Assembly (NCBI GenBank): GCA_964563335.1
Contig: CAZLWL010000066.1
Location: 1 to 13,889 of the forward strand
From: QNBT01 sp964563335
GTDB lineage: Bacteria; Planctomycetota; Phycisphaerae; Sedimentisphaerales; Anaerohalosphaeraceae
DNA: 13,889 nt
Direction: 5' to 3'
Shown here: piece by piece, positions 1-5,751 of the stretch
Layout: each line of letters opens with the position of its first letter
How positions within the stretch are numbered: the stretch's first letter is position 1
Position numbers and translations under genes: made by a program
The notes under the pieces: model-generated
Database searches by the model: none
The model's input: only the letters and a program-made list of their open reading frames with translations
Told to the model about the DNA's origin: nothing

Positions 1-53
1 CGAAAACCGGTGTGCTCTTTGGAGTACCGCGGGTTCGAATCCCGCCCTCTCCG
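1..53 (+). tRNA. tRNA-Ser (anticodon CGA), 3' part only
   Basis: The window opens at the anticodon itself: CGA followed by AAA and the 3' strand of the anticodon stem (CCGG), as in bacterial tRNA-Ser(CGA). A long class II variable arm follows (about 11-28), then a perfect T arm (GCGGG 29-33, loop TTCGAAT 34-40, CCCGC 41-45). The acceptor 3' strand CCTCTCC is at 46-52 and the discriminator G at 53, which is the Ser discriminator. CCA is not encoded (TTA follows). The 5' half lies outside the window. Confidence 0.93.
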
Positions 54-185
54 TTACGTCGGAAAGGCAGGCTGCAAGTTCCACACTTGGGGAGCCAGCC
101 GCGTTTCGCAAGTTCGGAAACGCTGTGCTCTTTATGTACTGGTTCAGCGTGAATTGGACAAATCCACTTTGTTATTAAGAGACTG
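54..185. other. Non-coding stretch after tRNA-Ser with two hairpins
   Basis: No gene is seen here. Two inverted repeats stand out. One pairs GGCTG (70-74) with CAGCC (96-100) around an inner CAAGT/ACTTG hairpin (75-79, 85-89). The other pairs GCGTTTC (101-107) with GAAACGC (117-123) over a 9-nt loop. They could be part of the tRNA-Ser transcript trailer or an element remnant. I do not recognise the sequence. Confidence 0.35.
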
Positions 186-226
186 CCTTGCCTTCGGCAA
201 GGAGGTTTTTCTTAGGCATAAGAAAA
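186..226 (+). terminator. Tandem hairpins with T-run, likely terminator
   Basis: CCTTGCC (186-192), loop TTC, GGCAAGG (196-202) form a 7-bp GC-rich stem followed after three bases by TTTTT (206-210). A second hairpin follows at once: TTTTCTTA (207-214), loop GGCA, TAAGAAAA (219-226), which supplies a T-rich tail on either strand. It would stop transcription leaving tRNA-Ser. The AT-rich half could also stop leftward transcription from the transposase remnants. Confidence 0.6.
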
Positions 227-409
227 CTCTGAATTGTCCCTGTTCATAAAACGGGATGGCAGGTGTATAACTGCCACCCCAACGACAATTCGTCGCCTTC
301 AGTTGGCTATCCCTGGCGAGTTGCACTCCCGGCGAGCCGGGACCCGCTTCCGTTTCACCAACTAATGGTATTCTTGTCAGTTCCTTTATTTTTGTCAAGA
401 TTCTTTTCA
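227..409. other. Gene-free stretch downstream of the IS3 remnant
   Basis: This is probably the 3' flank or right end of the IS3 remnant. A hairpin TGGCAG (257-262)/CTGCCA (271-276) and one copy of the 16-bp GC palindrome (listed separately) lie in it. I could not define a terminal inverted repeat. The 88-codon minus frame across it has no family resemblance I can recognise and is not called. Confidence 0.4.
327..342. repeat. 16-bp GC palindrome, copy 1
   Basis: TCCCGGC-GA-GCCGGGA has 7-bp perfect arms around a 2-bp centre. It differs by one base from the palindrome at 605-620 inside the IS3 remnant. Two near-identical copies 278 bp apart suggest a dispersed palindromic mini-repeat rather than chance. 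Confidence 0.6.
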
Positions 410-661
410 TTACGATGCTTTCCTTTGGGCTTTACGAGCTTCTCTGGCTGCGGCAAGTTTGGATTCACGCTGGGCCAGAATCGTTTCTGCTCGGCCGGCG
501 AGTTTGTCTTTTGGTGTAATATAACCTATCGCACTATGTAAACGCTTGTTATTGTAATGATCCACAAAATCAGTTACGAGCCGTTGTGCATCAGACAGTG
601 ACAATCCCGGCGCGCCGGGATTTACCCGAATGCAGGTGCCCTTGATTGTTCTATCATTAAT
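410..661 (-). pseudogene. IS3-family transposase (OrfB) C-terminal remnant
   Basis: Reading leftward, the open frame begins just after an in-frame stop (662-664) and gives TIKGTCIRVN, then PGAPG, then LSLSDAQRLV, and FVDHYNNKRLHSAIGY followed by ITPKDKLAGR, ending at TAA (410-412). FV-HYN--RLHSAIGY-TP is the hallmark C-terminus of IS3-family OrfB (DDE/rve integrase core). Only the last ~80 codons survive. The catalytic DDE residues except possibly the region of the last Glu, all of OrfA, and the left end are missing. The PGAPG residues are an extra block compared with the family pattern IRVN-PLSL and are encoded by a perfect palindrome (603-622). A short ORF starting at TTG 604 is only part of this frame. 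It abuts the IS110 remnant, which may have inserted into or deleted the rest. Non-functional. Confidence 0.85.
603..622. repeat. In-frame palindromic insert in the IS3 remnant, copy 2
   Basis: A perfect 20-bp palindrome with core TCCCGGCGCGCCGGGA (605-620). It encodes PGAPG where IS3 transposases of this type run straight from IRVN to PLSL, so it looks like a small insertion that kept the reading frame. The 16-bp core recurs with one change at 327-342. Confidence 0.65.
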
Positions 662-664
662 TCA

Positions 665-1304
665 TCAGGCAGCCTTCTCTTGGTTTCTTGCCTGGTATTC
701 TCTAAATAATGACCATATAAATCCTGCCAATTCTCTGGCTACTGCCACTGTTGCTTTGCATGGCGGTTTGCCGTGATTAACAAGATACCAATAACGTTTT
801 CGCAATCGTTGTCCGGCCCTGTCAGCGATGTCTATTGCCCATTGCGGTTGATTTTTTCTTCGTTGCTTCAAGGCCTTGCTTCTTGGAATGTAGGGATGGC
901 GATAATGCCAGGATGTCTCTACCAGCAAACGCCGAACACGTTTATTGCCTGCTTTGGTTATTGGTCCTTTACGTTCTTTTTGGCCACTGGAGTTTTCTGA
1001 AGATGTAAGGCCAAGATAACTCATAAGCTCACCTGGACTGGAAAAACGCCCAAAGTCGAATATCTCGGTGATTATCGTGACCGCAGTAAGCGTATCTATT
1101 CCGTGGAAGCAACGCAGGAGTCCGATTACTTGTTTATAACTTTCACTTTCTTCAAGCTTTTCCACGTCCTTGTCAAGAGAAACCAGACGCTGCATGCAGT
1201 GCTGCATCTCAGTCAAATAACAGTCAAACACATCTCGCAGCAACGGCTGTTGAAACTCCATGTTCCGCAACCAGCATTGCAACATATGTTATATTATTTT
1301 CCAT
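665..1304 (-). pseudogene. IS110-family transposase, N-terminal domain deleted
   Basis: The longest frame (from 1285, 206 codons) is a clear IS110 C-terminal half. It has LLRCFHGIDTLTAVTI (helix-hairpin-helix-like Transposase_20 start), FSSPGELMSYLGL, SSENSSG with the expected catalytic Ser-Gly (S100-G101 of that frame), GPITKAGNKRVRRLLVE and a basic tail. Full-length relatives are about 330-400 aa. The N-terminal RuvC-like DEDD domain is absent. The original start is probably ATG 1304-1302 in another frame, giving MENNITYVAM, which matches the usual IS110 opening (M-NNITYVG-DV). The frame then reads out into a stop. A deletion of roughly 130 codons, not a multiple of three, therefore joined codon ~10 to the segment beginning CWLRNMEFQQP. 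An in-frame stop (TAA) lies just upstream of 1285. Dead as an enzyme, although the Ser domain is intact. Confidence 0.85.
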
Positions 1305-1440
1305 AACGACCGGTCCTTTCAAATTGTATGCGGCTCTGTTACCGCAAAGTAATAACCCGCGATTATCGGTGGCTACGTACCACCTTGTCACATAAGCTTA
1401 TCGGCTTATAACGACTTTTACAATCGCAGGGCCGGTCGTT
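1305..1440 (-). ncRNA. Candidate IS110 bridge RNA (structured leader)
   Basis: This is the segment directly upstream of the transposase ATG. On the minus strand it is closed by a 9-bp stem, AACGACCGG (1440-1432) with CCGGTCGTT (1313-1305). Inside, GCGATT (1427-1422) pairs with AATCGC (1364-1359), extended by CCC/GGG across a bulged T. That stem encloses two hairpins: ATAAGC/GCTTAT (1409-1404, 1397-1392; 6-nt loop) and GGTGG/CCACC (1384-1380, 1372-1368; 7-nt loop). A third hairpin, TGCGG/CCGCA (1346-1342, 1333-1329; 8-nt loop), follows. It is known for the IS110 group that the 5' non-coding end gives a ~150-200 nt bridge RNA with loops that specify target and donor. Position, size and folding fit, but loop-to-target matching was not shown. 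Confidence 0.5.
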
Positions 1441-1451
1441 CCATATTTTCT

Positions 1452-1470
1452 AAAAACTGCCTTTAGGCAG
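1452..1470 (-). terminator. Rho-independent terminator of tRNA-Cys
   Basis: On the minus strand CTGCC (1470-1466), loop TAAA, GGCAG (1461-1457), then TTTTT (1456-1452). It lies about 30 nt after the tRNA-Cys 3' end and just before the IS110 leader, so it ends the tRNA transcript. Confidence 0.65.
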
Positions 1471-1500
1471 GAAGGATCAAACCGCGCTAAAAAGAAGAAG

Positions 1501-1574
1501 AGGCGGCGGCCGGATTCGAACCGGCGAATAACGGTTTTGCAAACCGTCGCCTTAGGCCTCTTGGCTACGCCGCC
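1501..1574 (-). tRNA. tRNA-Cys (anticodon GCA)
   Basis: On the minus strand the acceptor GGCGGCG (1574-1568) pairs perfectly with CGCCGCC (1508-1502). The anticodon loop TTTGCAA reads GCA, between ACGGT/ACCGT stems. The T arm is GCCGG-TTCGAAT-CCGGC. The discriminator is T (1501), the expected U73 identity base for Cys. CCA is not encoded (CTT follows), so it must be added after transcription. Confidence 0.96.
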
Positions 1575-1821
1575 AGATTAGTATTTGCTCAAACTAACCG
1601 TTACCCACTTTCGCGGGCACAAGCTTTGTCTTTAGACACGGATTAACACCGATTAACACAGTTTATAAGTGCCTGGGTCCCCGCTTTCGCGGGGATGACA
1701 ATATTAACACTGTTTTTAGGAACCTGGGTTCCACCTCCCTGCTTTTCGCAGGGACAAACTTCGCTGTTGGGCACGGCTGCGAGTCATTATCACTTATTGT
1801 GCACATTATAGTCAAAGTCGT
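1575..1821. repeat. Three related GC hairpin repeats in gene-free DNA
   Basis: No gene is seen in 1575-2062. Three short hairpins share the form CCC-C-TTTC-GCGGG. They are CCCAC/GCGGG (1604-1617, one mismatch), CCCCGC-TTTC-GCGGGG (1679-1694, perfect) and CCCTGC-TTTTC-GCAGGG (1737-1753, perfect). The second and third follow CCTGGGT and precede GATGACA or GACAAAC, so the flanks are related too. GATTAACAC is directly repeated (about 1641-1661), with ATTAACACTG again near 1703-1712. They resemble dispersed REP-like intergenic repeats. Confidence 0.6.
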
Positions 1822-1902
1822 CGGCTTTGCAAGGATAAAGCGGTCAAGACCGGTCCTCGAAGCGTCTGCGTCTTGCGTCTCGGCCTTGCATTCGTAAAGC
1901 CG
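1822..1902. other. Foldable element upstream of nfnAB
   Basis: CGGCTTT (1822-1828) pairs with AAAGCCG (1896-1902) and GCAAGG (1829-1834) with CCTTGC (1884-1889). This makes a 13-bp stem interrupted by a 6-nt bulge (1890-1895). The apical part holds a CGGTC-AA-GACCG hairpin and a threefold GCGTCT repeat (1862-1867, 1868-1873, 1875-1880). It is perhaps a miniature-element remnant or a small RNA. I do not recognise a family. Confidence 0.4.
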
Positions 1903-1930
1903 AACCCGAGTGACAAAATCGGTGTGGTCC

Positions 1931-1959
1931 TTGTAATTAGCCTCATCAGCGGTTATAGT
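1931..1959 (+). promoter_or_regulatory. Housekeeping-type promoter for nfnAB
   Basis: TTGTAA (1931-1936), 17-bp spacer, TATAGT (1954-1959), predicting a start near 1966 and a ~97-nt leader. The leader holds an inverted repeat TTGGCC (1972-1977)/GGCCAA (1999-2004). An alternative is a consensus -10 TATAAT at 2019-2024, but its -35 is poor. Confidence 0.45.
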
Positions 1960-2062
1960 ATTAGTTGGGATTTGGCCATATTATTAGCCGGGCTTATCGG
2001 CCAATCGTAACTGTATATTATAATTGCGCTTAGAAATCTTCGTGTGTCGATGGGAGACAAAA

Positions 2063-2917
2063 GTGGCATATAAAATTGTATCTAAAGAACAGTTCTCAGA
2101 AGATGTTTTTACCGCTGAAGTAGAAGCACCATTAGTTGCCGAGGCGAGGAAGCCGGGACAATTCGTGATTGTCGGGATTAGTGGCGACTACAGTGAGCGG
2201 ATTCCGCTTACAATAGCAGGGGCGGACGCCGAGAAAGGCACGATACGGTTGATTTGGCAGCGGGTGGGCAAGAGCACCGCTGAGATGGCGGATATGAAGG
2301 TCGGCGACCAGTTCGAAATCGTTGCGGGACCCTTGGGCAGGCCGACGCATATCGAAAAGTTCGGCACGGTTGTGTGTGTCGGGGGAGGGATTGGAGTTGC
2401 ACCGCTGCTTCCCATCGCAAACGGTATGGCCCGCGCCGGCAATAAGATTATCAGCATACTCGGCGCGCGAACTAAAGAGCTGCTTATTCTCGAAGATGAT
2501 TTTGCCGGCCTCAGTGACGAGTTAATTGTTACTACCGATGACGGCTCGTACGGGCGAAAGGCGCTGGTAACCGAGCCGTTGAAAGAGGTGTGCGCACGCG
2601 AGGCGAAGCCGGACCTGGTTGTGGCGATTGGGCCTGCGATTATGATGAAGTTCTGCTGTAAAACGACAAAAGAATATAATGTGCCGACGCAGGTGTCGCT
2701 GAACACCATTATGGTCGATGGGACGGGCATGTGCGGGGGCTGCCGGGTGGAGGTTGACGGGAAGACGAGGTTTGTGTGTGTTGACGGGCCTGAGTTCGAC
2801 GGCCATAAGGTCAATTTCGACCTGATGATGAAAAGGTTGGCAGCGTATAAAGCCCAGGAACAAAAAGCTCACGAAGCGTATATAAAGCATAGATGTAAAA
2901 TTGGTTTAGATAGATAA
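2063..2917 (+). CDS. nfnA: NfnA: electron-bifurcating ferredoxin:NADP+ reductase, small (FAD/[2Fe-2S]) subunit
   Basis: 284 aa from GTG 2063, chosen because GGGAG (2052-2056) sits 6 nt upstream and the product then opens AYKIVSKEQ, the usual beginning of this family. A TTG at 2024 would add 13 unlike residues. Domains: FAD-binding ferredoxin-reductase barrel (~1-95, RIPLT 46-50), NAD-binding fold (G-rich CVGGGIGVAP 105-114, AIGP 188-191), and a C-terminal [2Fe-2S] motif MVDGTGMCGGC with C224, C227, C239. Asp219 is at the position that acts as an unusual cluster ligand in the Thermotoga maritima enzyme. In that family the AB complex couples NADH and reduced ferredoxin oxidation to reduction of two NADP+ (or the reverse) by flavin-based bifurcation in the cytoplasm. 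Its partner lies 47 bp downstream, confirming the assignment. A lone homolog could be SudB or a GltS-associated FNR. Confidence 0.9.
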   Translation: MAYKIVSKEQFSEDVFTAEVEAPLVAEARKPGQFVIVGISGDYSERIPLTIAGADAEKGTIRLIWQRVGKSTAEMADMKVGDQFEIVAGPLGRPTHIEKFGTVVCVGGGIGVAPLLPIANGMARAGNKIISILGARTKELLILEDDFAGLSDELIVTTDDGSYGRKALVTEPLKEVCAREAKPDLVVAIGPAIMMKFCCKTTKEYNVPTQVSLNTIMVDGTGMCGGCRVEVDGKTRFVCVDGPEFDGHKVNFDLMMKRLAAYKAQEQKAHEAYIKHRCKIGLDR

Positions 2918-2964
2918 AGACTTTCCTGCAATTTGCACATCAATCATATTTAGGAATTTTCACA

Positions 2965-4437
2965 GTGACAGAAGATGAAAAACTTTTACAGCAGATTTTG
3001 GAAAAGCAAAAGACCGGCGGGCTGAAGCCGGCGGACAGATTTGATATACCTTGCCAGCCTATGCCGCAGCAGGACGGTGTCGAGCGCAGAAGCAACGTAA
3101 ATGAAGTTGCTTTAGGCTATACGGAGACTCAGGCCCGGCTGGAGGCGATGCGCTGCCTGCAGTGCAAGAACGCACCGTGTATCGCCGGCTGTCCCGTGCG
3201 AATCAGGATAGGTGATTTTGTCGCGGCAATCGCACAGGGCCGGTACGCCGAGGCGCTGGCAATCATAAAGGAAAATTCGCTTCTGCCGGCTGTTTGCGGG
3301 CGTGTCTGTCCACAGGAGGTCCAGTGCCAGGAAACCTGCACGGTCGGCAAAAAATTCAAAGACGTCAGCAAGGCTGTTTCGATAGGAAGGCTCGAACGAT
3401 TCGTCGCGGACTGGGACGGCGGCGGCGACAGTGTGCCAAAGGTTGCGCCTGAGACAGGTAAAAAGGTGGCGGTTATCGGTTCCGGGCCGGGTGGTATAGT
3501 TGTCGCCGCCGATACAAGAAGAGCCGGCCATGCTGTTACCGTGTTTGAGGCATTTCATAAGCCCGGCGGCGTTATGGTTTATGGGATTCCCGAATTTCGA
3601 CTGCCTAAGTCAATCGTGCAGGCTGAGATCGATGTGCTTGAAAAGATGGGTGTTAGCATAGCTTGCAATTTTGTTGTCGGCAGGACCAGGACGATTGCCA
3701 AACTGATGAATGAAGACGGCTTCGAGGCGGTTTATATCGGTGTAGGCGCCGGCTTGCCGCGATTTATTGGTATTGAAGGTGAAAACTTAATCGGCGTGTA
3801 CAGCGCCAACGAGTACCTTACACGGGCCAACCTGATGAAGGCATACCAGTTCGGCAAGGGGGCTGACACGCCTATCGCGGTATCGAAGAAGGTAGCGGTG
3901 ATAGGTGGTGGCAACGTTGCGATGGACTCAGCGAGGACGGCGGTGCGGTTGGGAGCCCAAGAGGTTTACCTTGTTTACAGGCGAAGCGAAAAGGAGATGC
4001 CGGCCAGGGTTGAAGAGGTGCACCACGCCAGGGAGGAAGGCGTCCAGTTTCATATACTGCAAAATCCAAAGCGGATACTTGGCAACGAAGCCGGATATGT
4101 TACAGCAATAGAGTGCTTGAAATATAAACTTGGTGAGCCGGACGACTCGGGCAGGCGCAGACCCATCCCAATAGAGGGCAGCGAATTTACGATTGATGTG
4201 GATACTGTCATCGTGGCTATCGGCAACGGCGCAAATCCTCTGATTGGGCAGACTACGCCGGGCCTGGAGTTTAACAAGTGGGGCAATATTGTTGTTGACG
4301 AAAACTGTAAGACTTCACTTGAGGGGGTGTATGCAGGGGGCGATATTGTTTTGGGTGCCGCGACGGTCATCCTTGCGATGGGCCAGGGCCGAATCGCCGC
4401 CGCCGCAATAAACGAGTACCTTGCGGGGACGAAGTAA
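2965..4437 (+). CDS. nfnB: NfnB: electron-bifurcating ferredoxin:NADP+ reductase, large subunit (GltD-like)
   Basis: 490 aa from GTG 2965, with AGGAA (2952-2956) 8 nt upstream. The N-terminal domain carries the two [4Fe-4S] motifs of the GltD/NfnB family: C64, C67, C72, C76 (CLQCKNAPCIAGCPV) and C111, C115, C121, C125 (LPAVCGRVCPQE...). These are followed by SIGRLERFVADW. The first Rossmann motif (FAD) is GSGPGG at 172-177 and the second (NADP) is IGGGNVA at 313-319. The terminal FAD motif is YAGGDIV at 457-462. Length and order match the NfnB subunit, which holds the bifurcating FAD and the ferredoxin site. The preceding nfnA makes glutamate synthase small subunit unlikely, as no GltB is present. 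It ends 18 bp from the convergent kinase gene without an obvious hairpin terminator between them. Confidence 0.92.
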   Translation: MTEDEKLLQQILEKQKTGGLKPADRFDIPCQPMPQQDGVERRSNVNEVALGYTETQARLEAMRCLQCKNAPCIAGCPVRIRIGDFVAAIAQGRYAEALAIIKENSLLPAVCGRVCPQEVQCQETCTVGKKFKDVSKAVSIGRLERFVADWDGGGDSVPKVAPETGKKVAVIGSGPGGIVVAADTRRAGHAVTVFEAFHKPGGVMVYGIPEFRLPKSIVQAEIDVLEKMGVSIACNFVVGRTRTIAKLMNEDGFEAVYIGVGAGLPRFIGIEGENLIGVYSANEYLTRANLMKAYQFGKGADTPIAVSKKVAVIGGGNVAMDSARTAVRLGAQEVYLVYRRSEKEMPARVEEVHHAREEGVQFHILQNPKRILGNEAGYVTAIECLKYKLGEPDDSGRRRPIPIEGSEFTIDVDTVIVAIGNGANPLIGQTTPGLEFNKWGNIVVDENCKTSLEGVYAGGDIVLGAATVILAMGQGRIAAAAINEYLAGTK

Positions 4438-4455
4438 CGGCCCTAATGATTTTCG

Positions 4456-5700
4456 TCAGCGTAAGGGACTACTTGCTTGTTTCATGAACCTTTTCTTTGT
4501 CATTATTTGAGAAACGTCTCTGGGCAGGACAAAGCAGAAGTTTGCCCCGCCTGTCGGAGCGTTTTCAACCCAGATTTGACCGCCGTGCAGTTCAACCAGC
4601 TCCTTCGTTATGCTTAACCCCAAACCCGTGCCATGTTCGCCCGGGCCGATGTACTTTTCAACCTGAACAAACCGATTAAAAACCCTGCCTATATCATCTG
4701 CTTCGATACCCCTGCCGTTGTCTTCGATATCGACCTCGATTTCGGTATCAAGGTCTTTTACACGTATCACTATTCGGCCACCACAGTCCGGCGTGAATTT
4801 GACGGCGTTTTCTACGAGGTTGTTCAAAACCTGTGCCAGCTTGTCAGGGTCGGCATTTACAAAGAGTTCTTCTTCGGGCATCAAGGTTTTTAACTCAATA
4901 CTTTTATCATCCGCCAGTGGGGTCAGGAATTTCACAGTATTGGCAACTACTGATTGAATGACTATGCGTGTGGGTTTAAGGTTTATTTTGCCCGCTTCAA
5001 TCTTTGAAATGTCCAGGAAATCGTTGATGATTTTTGCCAGCCTGTTCATTTCATTATTGGCAATTTCAAGATTTTCACGCTGCTTCTTGCTTGTCCTGCC
5101 CGTAACACCGGCCAGGATATTTGAAATTATGTTTTTTAAGATGGTCATAGGGGTTCGCAATTCATGTGCTATTGTCATCACGAATTCGGTTTCCATCCGT
5201 TCGTGTTTTTTAAGCTGTTCGTTTGCAATCTTCAACTCCATTGTGCGCTCTTCCACTTTCTTTTCAAGTTCATCGTGGGCCTGTTTCAATTTCTCTATCA
5301 GGCTATCGCGTTCATCTTGAAGGTTGTAATAATCTATCGCCTGCCGGACAACCGATTTGAACTCTTCCTCGAGCTTCCACGGCTTGGTGATGTATTTGAA
5401 AATCTCCCCCTGATTAACTGCCGTAAGCAGAGTGGTTATCTGTGCGTATCCCGAAAGGACCAGTCTGATGATACGAGGATACTCCTTTTTGACGATTTTA
5501 AGAAGCTCCAGTCCGGACATTCCGGGCATGCGCATATCGGTTACTATCACATGCACTTCCTTGTCTTTGAGAATTTCAAGGGCTTCGTCGCCGCTCCTGG
5601 CAAAAAGCGTTCTGTATGGCTCGTCCATAAGGCCCCTCTCAAGAGAGGCCAGGACACTTTGGTTATCGTCAATAAATAATACGGTTCTTTTCTTCGTCAC
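4456..5700 (-). CDS. Receiver-histidine kinase fusion (response regulator/sensor kinase)
   Basis: 414 aa from GTG 5700, with AGGAG (about 5713-5709) well placed. Order: receiver domain (1-125; acidic D11/D12, phospho-acceptor D55 in TDMRMPG, S83, K106 in the KPW motif), a coiled coil (~128-170), HisKA with H179 in AHELRTP, and HATPase_c with N-box NNLVENAV (293-300), G1 DNGRG (327-331), G2 GTGLGL (357-362). There is no membrane segment and no DNA-binding domain, so it is a cytoplasmic kinase whose activity is probably set by phosphorylation of its own receiver. It is the last gene of a minus-strand operon, 51 bp after a receiver-only gene whose receiver is about 59% identical (75 of 127 positions, hand alignment). 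The KPW signature after the lysine is typical of RpfG-like receivers. The target of its phosphoryl group is not in the window. Confidence 0.9.
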   Translation of the reverse strand: MTKKRTVLFIDDNQSVLASLERGLMDEPYRTLFARSGDEALEILKDKEVHVIVTDMRMPGMSGLELLKIVKKEYPRIIRLVLSGYAQITTLLTAVNQGEIFKYITKPWKLEEEFKSVVRQAIDYYNLQDERDSLIEKLKQAHDELEKKVEERTMELKIANEQLKKHERMETEFVMTIAHELRTPMTILKNIISNILAGVTGRTSKKQRENLEIANNEMNRLAKIINDFLDISKIEAGKINLKPTRIVIQSVVANTVKFLTPLADDKSIELKTLMPEEELFVNADPDKLAQVLNNLVENAVKFTPDCGGRIVIRVKDLDTEIEVDIEDNGRGIEADDIGRVFNRFVQVEKYIGPGEHGTGLGLSITKELVELHGGQIWVENAPTGGANFCFVLPRDVSQIMTKKRFMKQASSPLR

Positions 5701-5751
5701 TTGGTATCTCCTGTTTATAATTTTGCTTTCGTGTGTTATCGAAAAGCTCTG

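Larger units (their letters stand above)
665..1440 (-). mobile_element. IS110-family insertion sequence, internally deleted
   Basis: Includes a 136-nt structured leader (1305-1440), a transposase start codon (1304) and the C-terminal transposase domain down to TGA at 665. Both outer boundaries are uncertain. IS110 elements often lack terminal inverted repeats, and I cannot identify the core dinucleotide. The left end probably lies near 1441-1450, next to the tRNA-Cys terminator. The right end probably lies at ~650-664, where IS3 homology begins. The internal deletion makes it non-autonomous at best. Confidence 0.7.

Noticed and set aside
1..53. tRNA-Ser 3' end as the attachment site of an integrated element
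   Set aside because: No second copy of the tRNA 3' segment and no integrase gene in the window.
10..249. 79-codon plus-strand ORF beginning in the tRNA-Ser
   Set aside because: It starts inside the tRNA gene, runs across two hairpins and a terminator, and resembles nothing. Chance frame.
1604..1753. Repeated hairpins as a CRISPR array
   Set aside because: Only three units, unequal spacing, diverged stems, no cas gene.
1966..2062. Riboswitch in the nfnA leader
   Set aside because: Only one short inverted repeat (TTGGCC/GGCCAA). No conserved core of a known riboswitch class and no expression platform visible.
2188..2814. 208-codon minus-strand ORF opposite nfnA
   Set aside because: Shadow of a GC-rich coding frame. 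The plus strand encodes an unmistakable NfnA with all motifs.
5164..5679. 171-codon plus-strand ORF opposite the receiver-kinase gene
   Set aside because: Antisense shadow of conserved receiver and HisKA codons. A similar shadow occurs opposite the paralogous receiver, as expected from duplication.
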